A stretch of DNA of 64,000 nt from Margaritifera margaritifera. Its lineage: Eukaryota; Mollusca; Bivalvia; Unionida; Margaritiferidae. The stretch is from the NCBI GenBank assembly GCA_029931535.1, contig JAQPZY010001688.1, positions 3,217,001 through 3,281,000 on the forward strand. The letters run 5' to 3'. The notes beneath the pieces are model-generated. The model worked only from the letters and a program-made list of their open reading frames with translations. It had not been told where the DNA came from and did not search any database. A program made the translations under genes and the position numbers. Below are positions 34,185-44,094 of the stretch, piece by piece (position 1 is the first letter of the stretch; every line of letters begins with the position of its first letter).

Positions 34185-34485
34185 CTCTGATGTATGTCAG
34201 CGCAGTACTTTACAGAAAAATCATACATTTTGTTCGCCGGAAATTTGTCCGCAAAAAAAGAACCAACCCCCCACCCCCGAATCTATTCGGACTACCTCAG
34301 CTATTTCTACGATCGGATTGACTGTAGGATTGACCGAAAAGTTACGAATGAAAAAAAAAAAATAGTTCGATGCATTCGTAACTTCTCGGTCAATCCTTGT
34401 TTCGTAAATAGCCGAGGTAGTTCGCATGGATGCTATCGGCATATATTCGAGGTATGATCCGTAGAATTGATCTCGAAGTTTCAAT
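34185..34485. repeat. Inverted-repeat element, copy 2 (partner at 31990-32330)
   Basis: The left half is the inverse of 32200-32320 and the right half is the direct match of 32025-32145. A central 'gaccgaaaagttacgaat' faces 'attcgtaacttctcggtc', a strong foldback. Confidence 0.65.
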
Positions 34486-35279
34486 CGTATGTATGTATGT
34501 AGTAGCGTTTTGTGGCTATATTGTGCAAACTAAAGGTAAAGTTCACAAAATTTTAAAAAAATAGATTGCGCAAAAATTTAGGAAGATAAACTCTTCCGAA
34601 ATGAATGCAAACATGAAGTACAACAAGAAAAAATATAAAAGGTAAAGATATTAAAATTCTGTAAAATGTATATAAAATCAAAAATAAAGGTAGCGCATAT
34701 AAAAACCTTAAAACATATTACTATTTATATGATACCTGCTGCTGTGGTAAACATATAGGGCCGCACCTTTTATTGAAGACATCCGTTCTTCCAGCAAATA
34801 TTTTACATCGATTTTATGTAAATCATTGCGCCAGGCACTGTCCAAATCTCCTTCGGGTTTCGGAAAGGGACGAGATATGTTCCGATCCGGTTATAAACGT
34901 CCTCAATTCCATGTCTCCCGCGTACTTCTTTTTTTAAAGTACATTCACATCATATCGGCTAAGGCTATTGGTAGTTCAGTCTTGCATCCTTATGATGGAC
35001 ACTGTGTGGCCTGAATATTAGTGTATCATCCATTCTTTGCAGTCTTTAGTCGTTGTTAATCGCTAGGGGTTAAACTATACAATGATATGTTTCGACAATA
35101 TCGATATTTTCGCGAGGATACGTATCGCCATCCTCGTATCTCAATACGCAAGAAACAACCCGAGAACCTGATATAATATGTGATTTTATAAATAAATTTA
35201 TCTACATTTGAAATTGGACCAAACTGTAAGATTTCTTGACTGGTTCAGCTCATGTTATACGCCCGCCATAAAGCGGAGC
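34486..35279. other. No gene seen
   Basis: Unassigned. A 62-codon frame at 34826-35014 has fairly balanced composition but no recognised motif or splice context. Confidence 0.35.
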
Positions 35280-35505
35280 GAATTATGTTATGAGGGTTCG
35301 AGGCGCCCGGGGGCAATGTTCATTAGTGGCGCCCTTACTTTGCCACAGAGAACAGTTTATATGTCAGTTTCCAACCTCTAACTGCCAATTCCCCCCACCC
35401 CTCTACACATCTACGCCCCGGTTACAGACGAAAAAAAAAAAAATCCCAACGGCGCCCCTCTTCCTCCGACGCCTAGGGCAATTGACCCCCATAGCACCGC
35501 CACAG
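35280..35505. mobile_element. hAT-type MITE (CAGTGGCG family), decayed copy
   Basis: Shares 'aggcgcccgggggcaatgtt', 'attagtggcgccc' and 'ccacagagaacagttt' with the copy at 30327, and ends 'agcaccgccacag'. The left terminus has lost its CAGTGGCG end. Confidence 0.75.
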
Positions 35506-35509
35506 GATG

Positions 35510-36210
35510 GCTTGCATTTGAGATAAGGAAGAAGCTTGTCGATTTCGCGGTTAACAGTTCAGAGGTCAAGGTGTGTGTGACTGAAAGAAGAAAATAGTGT
35601 CCGCACAATATCATTAGTTCTCCATTACCTACATTTACTAGACTTTGTGGACGGTTTGCACTTGGGGTAAGGAAAAAGCCTGTCGATTTGGGAGTCAATA
35701 GGTCAAAAGTCAAGGTCACTGTGACTGAAAGAAGAAAAGGTTTCTGCACACAAATTTCTATTCTCAGCATCAATGTTGGTGTATGTGTAAGAAAAAAAGC
35801 CTATTGATTTTGAGATCAAAAGGTCAAATATAGAGGTAAATGTGAATGAAAGAAGAACATATTTTTGCATAATAATTTTCGTTTTAGACACCGTACCTTG
35901 ACAAAAAGTTTGTACAGAGCCTGTACTGAAGGTATGAAAAAGGCCTGTTGATTTTGGTATCAAACGTTCAAAGACCAAGGCCACTGTGGCTCAAAGAAAA
36001 ATGGGTTTTGCAAAATAACTTTTGTTCCAGAGTATGTTCCCTGGACAAACTTGGTTGATGACTTGCACTTAAGGTAATACAAAAACTATAGATTATAGTG
36101 TTTAGAGGTCAGAGGTCATAGTCATGGTAAGTCTAATAAGACAATAATAGTTTCTTTACAGTAAGTTTAGATCAAGACCGCATACCTTTACCAGAGGTCC
36201 AGGTCATTGA
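35510..36210. repeat. Degenerate ~140-bp module array (family 4)
   Basis: Modules repeat 'ggtcaaaggtcaaggtcac', 'tgtgactgaaagaagaaaa', 'tgcacttggggtaaggaaaa' and 'gcctgtcgattt' variants. Minus-strand frames containing 'LTFDLLTPKSTGFF' are the repeat read in translation, not a gene. Confidence 0.6.
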
Positions 36211-36870
36211 GAACCAATGGTCAGTAATCTTCTGAGTCAACCATGCTCTACGAGTGCATACATAGAGCACTATTAAACACATGGCGGGCGTATAATGTGC
36301 CGTTGTCGGTACTCTTGTTAATATTTTATCAGTTTTCTTTAAAGGTTTGTCATATTATGGCTAGTTTTGATAATGAAATACACTTTGAAATTAAGCAATG
36401 TTTAAAAAGCACCCAATACCAAGTGGTACAGAAAAGTGAAGTTCATCATGTGTTGTTTACATGCAAATAAGCTCAGGATATTTATCGGGATACATATAGT
36501 GTCGGGACTATAGTTTATACTCTAGTTATCGCTAGTTTCAATTGGCCCGTGGGGGGGGGGGGGGGATGGGGGGAGGGGGTTAGGTAGATGAAGATGATGT
36601 TGATCTATCTCCTTCTAGAATTTTGTTATCCATCAAAAATCGTAAATTGATTGTCTCATCTGCGACGATTGTCGCTATATCATTCTGTTGTACGTTGCCA
36701 ATTAAAAGACAAACAGATAAAAGGACATAGAGCCAGATAGAAACCTCTTAACCCTTGATCCACCCGTGAGCAAAGTTTAATAATGAGTCACTGATGCAAA
36801 CGAAAAGATAACACATAAACCAAAAGTAAACGCCAAACTGGCGGAATGACAAAATGATGGACGCAAAAGG
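36211..36870. other. No gene seen upstream of AAT copy 2
   Basis: Contains a poly-G tract (about 36550-36563). A 75-codon frame at 36243-36470 shows no domain. Confidence 0.35.
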
Positions 36871-36874
36871 GAGA

Positions 36875-36880
36875 TATAAA
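36875..36880 (+). promoter_or_regulatory. Candidate TATA box of AAT copy 2
   Basis: 'gatataaatc' lies about 120 bp before the first upstream ATGs and 330 bp before the AAT start, with a pyrimidine-rich possible initiator ('cttctcacttc') about 25-30 bp downstream. Position and sequence suit a core promoter, but this is inference. Confidence 0.35.
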
Positions 36881-36998
36881 TCACATTGCTTCTCACTTCA
36901 TTTTATTCGAAGTTTTCTGAAACGGTAATGCATCCAGTTTGCATTTTCGTAAACTGTTCATTGATGCTTTGCATGTGGGTTCATAGGTAAAATGGAAG

Positions 36999-37205
36999 AT
37001 GCCGAGTGATTCAGTGTCAAACAGATCAAATGTCAAAATTCAAGGTCCAGAGAGTGGGCGACATACGTCGAAAATGAGACCGTTAATTGCCAGAATTTTT
37101 AAATTTTTTACTCCAGTACGTCTTAGATTTTATTCTGTATCATTATTTTATAGATTGAATAAGCAACCACTACCGGGGGAACAAAATCAACAATCGAATA
37201 CGTGA
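36999..37205 (+). other. Upstream open reading frame overlapping the AAT copy 2 start (TGATG)
   Basis: A 68-codon frame. Its TGA stop (37203-37205) shares its final A with the ATG of AAT copy 2. The second half ('RPLIARIFKFFTPVRLRFYS') is basic and hydrophobic, like an amphipathic mitochondrial leader. A pyrimidine-rich 'ttttttactccag' at about 37103-37116 could instead be a splice acceptor. It may be a regulatory uORF, part of an alternative first exon, or chance. Confidence 0.3.
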
Positions 37206-38365
37206 TGGCAAGTTCGGACAACTCACAGGTACTTCCCCTGCTGTTCACCAGAGGAACTCACTATGAGGTGGGCTACAGTATTGGCTCAGTTTTCAGGGAA
37301 AGGATACGGAAGTATTTCAACTCCTCCTCGCTTGTTCAGTCCCAACTCCTCCGCTTCTATGATACACAGAGAGGCAGAGACATCTTGGCCGAATATCTGG
37401 TAGGAGGAGAAAATAGTTTTCCACAATACGTCACCGAAATTAGAGGAATTGCAGACGGCTGTGGGATGTCATTTGAGCACATCTTCCTTTTGAATATTTC
37501 AAAAGAAGTCTACAATATACATTTCGCAGAGATGGAGGCCGAGCTGTTAAAGCACGTACATGGCTGCTCAACGGTGTTTCTAAATAGGCCTGACGTTAAA
37601 CTTTTGGCACACAATGAAGACTGTGATCCAGTGATTAGACCCTATGGTTATCTTGTGAATGCCCATGTGATCGAGTCGGGAGCAAAATCTGGCACCGTAA
37701 CATGTGATGAGGAGCACTTCTGTGCTTTCTCATATCCCGGAACTTTGCCGGGTAATGCATTCGGATTCAACAAACACGGACTGATCTTTACGATAAATGG
37801 TCTCTACGCAAAGAATGCTTGTGTTGGTTCTCCGACTAGATATCTGATAAATAGGGCACTCTTGTCTGCATCAAGCACTGACGAGGTCATCCGCATAGCT
37901 CGTAACCATGATTACGGGTCGGCATACGGTTACAATATTAATCTTGCTTCATTGAATAACAAGGAAATGTGGTCGATGGAAGTCGCACCTGGCAAAACAG
38001 AGAGTCCCCTGGAAGTTACAAAGATAGATGAACAACATGACGTAAATAAACCTTGTCACTACTTCCATTTCAACCATTACCAGCATTTAAAGGGCATCGA
38101 GGAACGCTCAGGCTTAAAAAGTACATTCGCACGTGCCAAACGTGCAGAACAAATAGCACCACCTAGGAACTTCAAAGACGTCAAGGTCATCCTTGGGGAT
38201 ACTCAGAACAGAAGTTATCCCATTTTTAGGCGCCCATCCACCACTGATGAAGCCATCACGGTATACACGGGTGTATTCGATATTTTGCAGAAGATTGTTG
38301 ACGTTTATGCAGAAAATCCGAACAGTGATTATGCACCACTCCTTAAGTTGCCACTGACACTCTAA
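37205..38365 (+). CDS. AAT-type Ntn-hydrolase (acyl-CoA:6-APA acyltransferase / carcinine-hydrolase-like), copy 2
   Basis: 386 codons from the ATG at 37205; an in-frame TAA at about 37160 blocks any longer contiguous form. The whole length is AAT/C45 family. It has an N-terminal 'GTHYEVGYSIGSVF' and the conserved 'FPQYVTEIRGIADGCGM'. The Gly120-Cys121 self-cleavage/nucleophile site sits in 'VHGCSTVF', with 'AHNED' at 135-139 and 'FSYPGTLPGNAFGFNKHG' after it. 'RALLSAS' and C-terminal 'FDILQKIVDVY' follow. Family members form Ntn-hydrolases that free a catalytic Cys by autocleavage and act on acyl-amide bonds, so a beta-alanyl- or acyl-amine hydrolase role is plausible but the substrate cannot be read from sequence. 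There is no signal peptide, so the protein is probably cytosolic. It is co-oriented with copy 1, 20 kb away across transposon debris, and its coding part is likewise a single exon. An AATAAA lies about 175 bp after the stop. Confidence 0.93.
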   Translation: MASSDNSQVLPLLFTRGTHYEVGYSIGSVFRERIRKYFNSSSLVQSQLLRFYDTQRGRDILAEYLVGGENSFPQYVTEIRGIADGCGMSFEHIFLLNISKEVYNIHFAEMEAELLKHVHGCSTVFLNRPDVKLLAHNEDCDPVIRPYGYLVNAHVIESGAKSGTVTCDEEHFCAFSYPGTLPGNAFGFNKHGLIFTINGLYAKNACVGSPTRYLINRALLSASSTDEVIRIARNHDYGSAYGYNINLASLNNKEMWSMEVAPGKTESPLEVTKIDEQHDVNKPCHYFHFNHYQHLKGIEERSGLKSTFARAKRAEQIAPPRNFKDVKVILGDTQNRSYPIFRRPSTTDEAITVYTGVFDILQKIVDVYAENPNSDYAPLLKLPLTL

Positions 38366-38540
38366 AATAACCTTTTCGTGCGCAATTCTAGTGTCAGTAA
38401 GCTGCTTCACTAATACGGTGTTTCACTATTATTGACAGTCATTGAAATTTATAAATTATTTAACAATTCTCTTAGTAGAAATGACGATGATCTGTAAATT
38501 GTATTGGTTGTATTTAAAACGATTTCCCAATCGGGATGAC

Positions 38541-38546
38541 AATAAA
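38541..38546 (+). promoter_or_regulatory. Polyadenylation signal of AAT copy 2
   Basis: Canonical AATAAA in 'gacaataaacg', in the expected place after the stop at 38365. Confidence 0.6.
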
Positions 38547-38879
38547 CGTAACTGTAGCGTACTTGACATATAGGTTTAGTTACTTTGCAATCGTTGTGTT
38601 TTGTATTATACAGTTGATTATATATTATACTTGAAATTCCTATAACTTCATCTTTTGCATCAAGGAAATTAAGGTGTGATTAAATTATTGTACTTGTATC
38701 ACAAGTATTAAAAGTAAATAATTATTTATAGAATTGTATGGATCGTGTACAGTCAGTGGCTATAAGTAGTAAAGACGCAGACTCCAAATCTTCACACCTT
38801 AGAAGAGAAAAAGTGCCCACCGTGGTAAAATTGTTATACATTGTATGTTGACTTTAGCCAGGGTTGCGGTCACTTTATC

Positions 38880-39840
38880 CAAGGGTGCAAAAGTCATATA
38901 GGGTCGTTAAGTGCAGATATGGTCAAAACACTTTTCTTGTCTATTGTATATCGGATTATCTAACCAAAGAAAAGTTATCAACTTGCTAAAACTGCTGTAT
39001 AATGATTCTTCGTTCATCCAGCGAGGTGGCCATTTCTTGTATGGTGTAAAGGCTATAGAAAGGTCATTAAGTGCATGTGGAGTGAATAGTTGATTTTCAG
39101 CCTTTTCAGTTATAAACGCTGTTTTCGAGTTTAGTGTATAAGACATATAATTTAATTTTAAATATTGTGCATACAATTTCCTGCATACATTCAAATGCGT
39201 AAATCAGTTTGAAATGTCATATTATGGTCATTAAATGCAAGTGTTGTCAAATACCACTTTTCTCGTCCATTTCATATATAAACTGTTTCAGTTTTCTTGA
39301 TTGAATTAACTAGCCAAGAAACAAAATATACAGTCTTGCTAATGATGCTATATTATGTATTTTTCTTTTTATGGTGGTATGGTAATTTGGGGGGTGGTTT
39401 GCAAAGGTCATATAAAGGTCATTACGTGCAGATGGAATTAAATTATTGAACTTCTTTATTCTCCTATATATTTGTCTGTATGGGTTCTATTCAAATTTAG
39501 TAATTAGGGCTTAAAGTTAAATGGTAATATTTGTATTGAATATTTTCTAACATACATTCAATGGCATATTTAATCTTTCTGACGGTGCAAATGTTATACA
39601 TAGGTCATTAATGTGCAAATAGGAACAAATTACCACTTTTTTGCATACTAGTATGTGACATTTATTTAATGGTTTACGCATATATGCTGCCTAATGAAGA
39701 AAAGTTACCTCCATGCTGATGTTGTCTGATGTGATTTTAATTTTACCAGTGTGGTGGTCACTCTGTCCTGGATGTAAAAGTCATATAGCGATCAGTTACC
39801 TACAAATGGGATCAAGTTATTATTAAAATTTGCCTTCTTG
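38880..39840. repeat. Very degenerate module array (family 5)
   Basis: Phrases 'gggtgcaaaagtcatatagg', 'ggtcattaagtgcagatg' and 'gaaaagttatc' recur at roughly 170-250-bp spacing. Non-coding; the 95-codon minus frame at 38907 is a shadow. Confidence 0.5.
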
Positions 39841-40340
39841 TTTTTGTCTAAGAGGGGGAGGGGGACAACAAATGAAGTAGATTCTCTCAGTTAGTTGTGT
39901 TAGTTGTGAAGGCTTTGCAGTAAAGACAAGGTGTCAGTTAGGTCTGCAGTGTTTGAATTTGGCAACGAATTCGATTTCGAGGTCATGTTATCCAACTCTA
40001 AGAACGAGTTGAAACGAAGCAAAACCTTTGAATTTTGGCTACGCTGTCAGGATATGGTTCAGATACTCTTAAATTTCATTAGGGCATACAGAGAGAAGAT
40101 ATAAGGATACGTTTATGTTTCGTCATTGGTTTAAAACTGTTCGCATGGTTTGTTGTGTATGACCAGATACATCACTGGTGGGTGGGGGTGGGCTCTATAT
40201 TTTACAAATATGTTGCATTTAAAACGAATTGTGCTACATGTTTACAGATTTTATTAGAGGTATTCCATTATTTAAAGAAAATATGTTTTCAATCAGATTG
40301 CGGTCGATAGGGTTCTTGAACATATATAAAAATTTAGAGA
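39841..40340. other. No gene seen
   Basis: Unassigned AT-rich DNA. Confidence 0.4.
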
Positions 40341-42340
40341 TTGTGGATTAAAGCCATCTCTGTCATGCGTTTTATTGAGATCATAACAGATTTATTTGCA
40401 TTTAAACCTATAATGTACTATGGACATTTATTGCAAAGAGATGTACAGCTAATGCATTGCATTGTAACTGATAGATTGACTCTCAGAAAAAGTTCTAAAT
40501 GTTTCAAACAATCCATGAACAGAAACACAAGTCTCCCAAAACATCAAAGACATCAAGTGTTAAGCAGAAACACAAGTCTCGCAAACCATCAAAGACATCA
40601 AGTGTTAAGTCTGGTCGAAAGTTTTCAATGATTATATGTAAAAAAAAAAAATTCGAGAAGGTGGATGAAATTTGATTTTATAATGTTGTTCAACAACATT
40701 AACAAACATCCACCGCATGGGCATTTCCTTTTGATGGTTGAATCTTTAATCAACAAATCTAGTTAGGAGTAAAAAGAGCCAAGATTTGTCTATGTCCTCT
40801 ATATGTAGATTAAAGAGAATATTATCTTTATACATATATCCATAACGATTTAACATGAGATGTATTTTACAGAAAATTGCAAATACAGACATTTTGCATT
40901 TCAATGGTGAAGCTGTATACTTTCAGTATGCATTCAAGAGACGAAAAATGTTGAATAATAGTATCCACTGTATTTTCGATTGCACTGCAAACGTATATAC
41001 ATAGTTCACTATAGGCATGTTCGATAACGGTTGTTATGTCCCTTTACTTATTTATTCCCCTGATTTACCCATGATGCAACGTTCTCTCAGGTGTAATTGT
41101 ATTGTGGGCCTGAGGCATGAATTACTGAATCGAGTATCATTATCATTTAACCAACATATAAATAATTACTTGGGCATATACCAGAGGGAAGAGAAATTAT
41201 CGATAACAACTCAGTGTATGTGTCTCATCACCGATGGCAAGGCTAGAGTGCAGTGTATGTGTCTCATCACCGATGGCAAGGCTTGAGTTCAGTGTATAGA
41301 GAAACCTTCTTCTGCTCTTGAGTTTGGAGATTCAACTATTTAGTTTCTAGTGATGCTGGTTTATTTCAACACGCACTGTTAAAGAGTAGTTATTCTATCT
41401 GATTATCAAAACGAGGAATTAACATCTGCAAATCATGAGAATTTTGTAAGTACCTTTGACATTGAGACAGTTATGTCATTGGTACCAATGTTGTTTTGCT
41501 TTAAAAACAATGGAGTTTTTAAATGATTTACAAGAAAACAAGTCTGAATCTCGTAAATATCCTATCTCATTAGCCGCTAGAAAAATCTCTAATGGCACTG
41601 AATAAAGAAAAGATTCTTGTTTCTGCAGATGGATGTTCAGATATTATACAGGTATATATGGTGAACATACATTTCATTTTCTTTATCAAACAATGAAAAA
41701 GGGAAACACTAGAATTGTTGCCAAATTACACTACCCATCATTAGATGTCGCATCATTGGATCATGTCTGTATGTTTCGCATGAAGGAACCAGTGTTTGTA
41801 ACCCACAACGGATACCATCATGCTGCATATAGAACAGGATTCATGATCAGACAACTGCTGTTCGTAAGTCTGGAGAACTTGGCTTCTACCCCAATGCTCA
41901 CTATCTTTTATTGACTCTTGTTGGGCAAATCAATTTACTGGTGAACTTTTTCAGACACAGGGCTAAGTTTCAAAAACATGGGATAAATTACTCATACTAG
42001 CTCTACTACTACTACTACTATGCAAGTGTACAGTTGAATATAAAAGAAGAGACTAGAGACACAAGCATGAACATGAGCATTATTGCATTCAAACTTGCGC
42101 TTGTTTGTCATGGAGAAGTTTATATCCTTATAAAAAAAAAACCAGCTGAGATTAATCGATATTGTCTATGGAGTATTATCTTATTGCAAAGAGAATATTT
42201 TCAGCAGAAAACAATAATCTTTACTTTTTTATTTATATTTGCTCCTTGTTTTGCTGTTGTTATTGTTATAGTTGTTGTTATTCGTATTATTATTATTTCT
42301 ACTTCGAGCCATTGTGTCTACGATGAATCATATTAAGGTG
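40341..42340 (+). pseudogene. Unidentified ORF fragments, possibly the left part of the Polinton-like relic
   Basis: Plus-strand frames of 89-100 codons at 40341, 41017, 41633 and 42034 are separated by stops. The reading near 40520-40620 is Lys/Ser-rich with a duplicated 15-codon segment ('KHKSPKTSKTSSVKQ'; period 45 bp). The one near 41212-41290 has a duplicated 13-codon segment ('QCMCLITDGKARV'; period 39 bp). Both periods are multiples of three, suggesting duplications within former coding sequence. I cannot name any protein. Linking them to the capsid/ATPase/polymerase debris downstream rests on shared strand and the same style of internal duplication only. Confidence 0.3.
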
Positions 42341-42654
42341 GATAAATTTGCACATTATGAAACATCATGTTGTATACGTCTTTTATAACCCACGGGTTAA
42401 AGCCACTTTCATCTAACTGACTTTAGTGTGACCTTGACATCCTCATAAGAGGTGACCATGATTATAACATAACTTTTCACACTCTCTGTTATATTTATAG
42501 AATAATGGTACAAATTAGCACTTTTCACATTTTCTCAAGTTTAAAACAAAACAAGTTTGATCCCTATTGTACTTAGTGACTTCTCTGCGACCTTGACACA
42601 ATCTGAAACCTAATTTATGTATTCATGTATATAATTTTGGGGTCATGGTCACTA

Positions 42655-43430
42655 TTTAGCTCGCCTCGACGAAGTAAAGGGCAGGTACTGTACTATCCAC
42701 GGCGACGGCGTCCGCACACATGCAAGCATCTACATATGTACAGCACCATTGGATCTCAACCATGTTTTCTTTCTAGGTCCTAGGCAACAGTTTGGACTGG
42801 GCTTCATAACATCAACCCTCAGGGGCCGGGCCTAAGTGGAGATAACTTTGTACATGTGCATTATTTGTACATTCTTGGCTATGTTTCTGCTTTTAGCTCA
42901 AGATTTTTGTCCACTCTATACATACAGTTATAATCATGAGACTTGGCCTGGGACGCATCTTGATGAGTACTACATCCTAATGACAAAATAGGTCACTGTG
43001 ACCCATGTTTCACAATTCACTGACTTTTGTTTAATTTTGCGATTTAAGTTTATTTCTCAAGCTCTCATGCTTGAGTCATCAAACTAGATGGTTGTATCAT
43101 GTGTTATTACCACACTCTTTCAACAAAAGAAGGTCACTGTGCCCTACATTTCACATTTTACTGGTTTTGCGCTTAGCTTATGATCACATAGGTTTGCACC
43201 CTCTGTACATACTTTTATACATGGAACCATGAAACTTGGTGAGTGGATCCATCACTGTGAGTAAAACAGCCTCAGCGCAAAGTAGGTCACTCTGACACAT
43301 ATCTCACACTTCAATGACTTTGGTTAAATTTTCTGTAGTAGCAGTTTATGCTTGAATAATTAAACAAGATGATTATATACAGCTCTATTAGTACCACACA
43401 CTTACAAAAAATTTCGATGTTTTACGTAAC
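42655..43430. repeat. Degenerate repeat with GGTCACTGTGACC blocks
   Basis: 'taggtcactgtgacccat', 'catttcacattttactg' and 'acatacttttatacatg' variants recur at about 150-280 bp. A CG-rich head ('ccacggcgacggcgtccg') at about 42698 resembles the piece near 30250. No coding potential. Confidence 0.5.
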
Positions 43431-44094
43431 TCCTCATAGTGAAGGCCTGTGGGAATTGGACCTTTCAAAATGTTAATGTCCATATAATTAATAACCTCCT
43501 CAAAATGTATAACTTAAAAATCAAACAAGTATTCCTTTCTTGGTAATAGTTTTGATTCCCTATAAATGAGAATAATAAATTTATTTAATTTTTCACTAGT
43601 AAGTTTCCAATAATAACAATTTAAAAAATTGTAATTTACTACGGAAGTCGGTGGGATTTTCAAGTGTGGGAACTTATTTACGGTCACTTTGTTGTTTGAT
43701 CAATTTCTGTCATAGAAGGGGGCATATTACATTACTGCTGTCCATCTGTACTTCCCAAAGTCAATTATAGCTCAATAGTACAAAATATTTTTGACTTAGA
43801 GCCGTGAAAATTTTACGCACGTTATCGTGCTCATGAGAAGATGACATGATTAGATTTTCAGGTCATTACAGTATATTTTTACACGTTTTTGGACAGAGAT
43901 TTTGTTAGGAGCACAGTTAAGCAAAGATCATTTTTTAAGGTTGTCAAATGAAATTTGATGGGCAGGTTTGTATTCCTATGTATATAACCTGATTAAATTT
44001 CCTGGTCTTACAGGAATCTTTTTGCAAAAAGCGTGATACTACAAAGTTGAAAACATTTGTCTCCATTACGATACGATTGCCACTCAATCAGTTG
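43431..44094. other. No gene seen
   Basis: Unassigned AT-rich sequence immediately left of the 92-bp array. Confidence 0.4.

Noticed and set aside
35411..35984. Minus frames with repeated 'LTFDLLTPKSTGFF' segments
   Set aside because: They are the translation of degenerate family 4 modules, which are interspersed repeats.
36211..36480. 75-codon frame at 36243 as a gene upstream of AAT copy 2
   Set aside because: No domain, no start context and no similarity to anything recognised.
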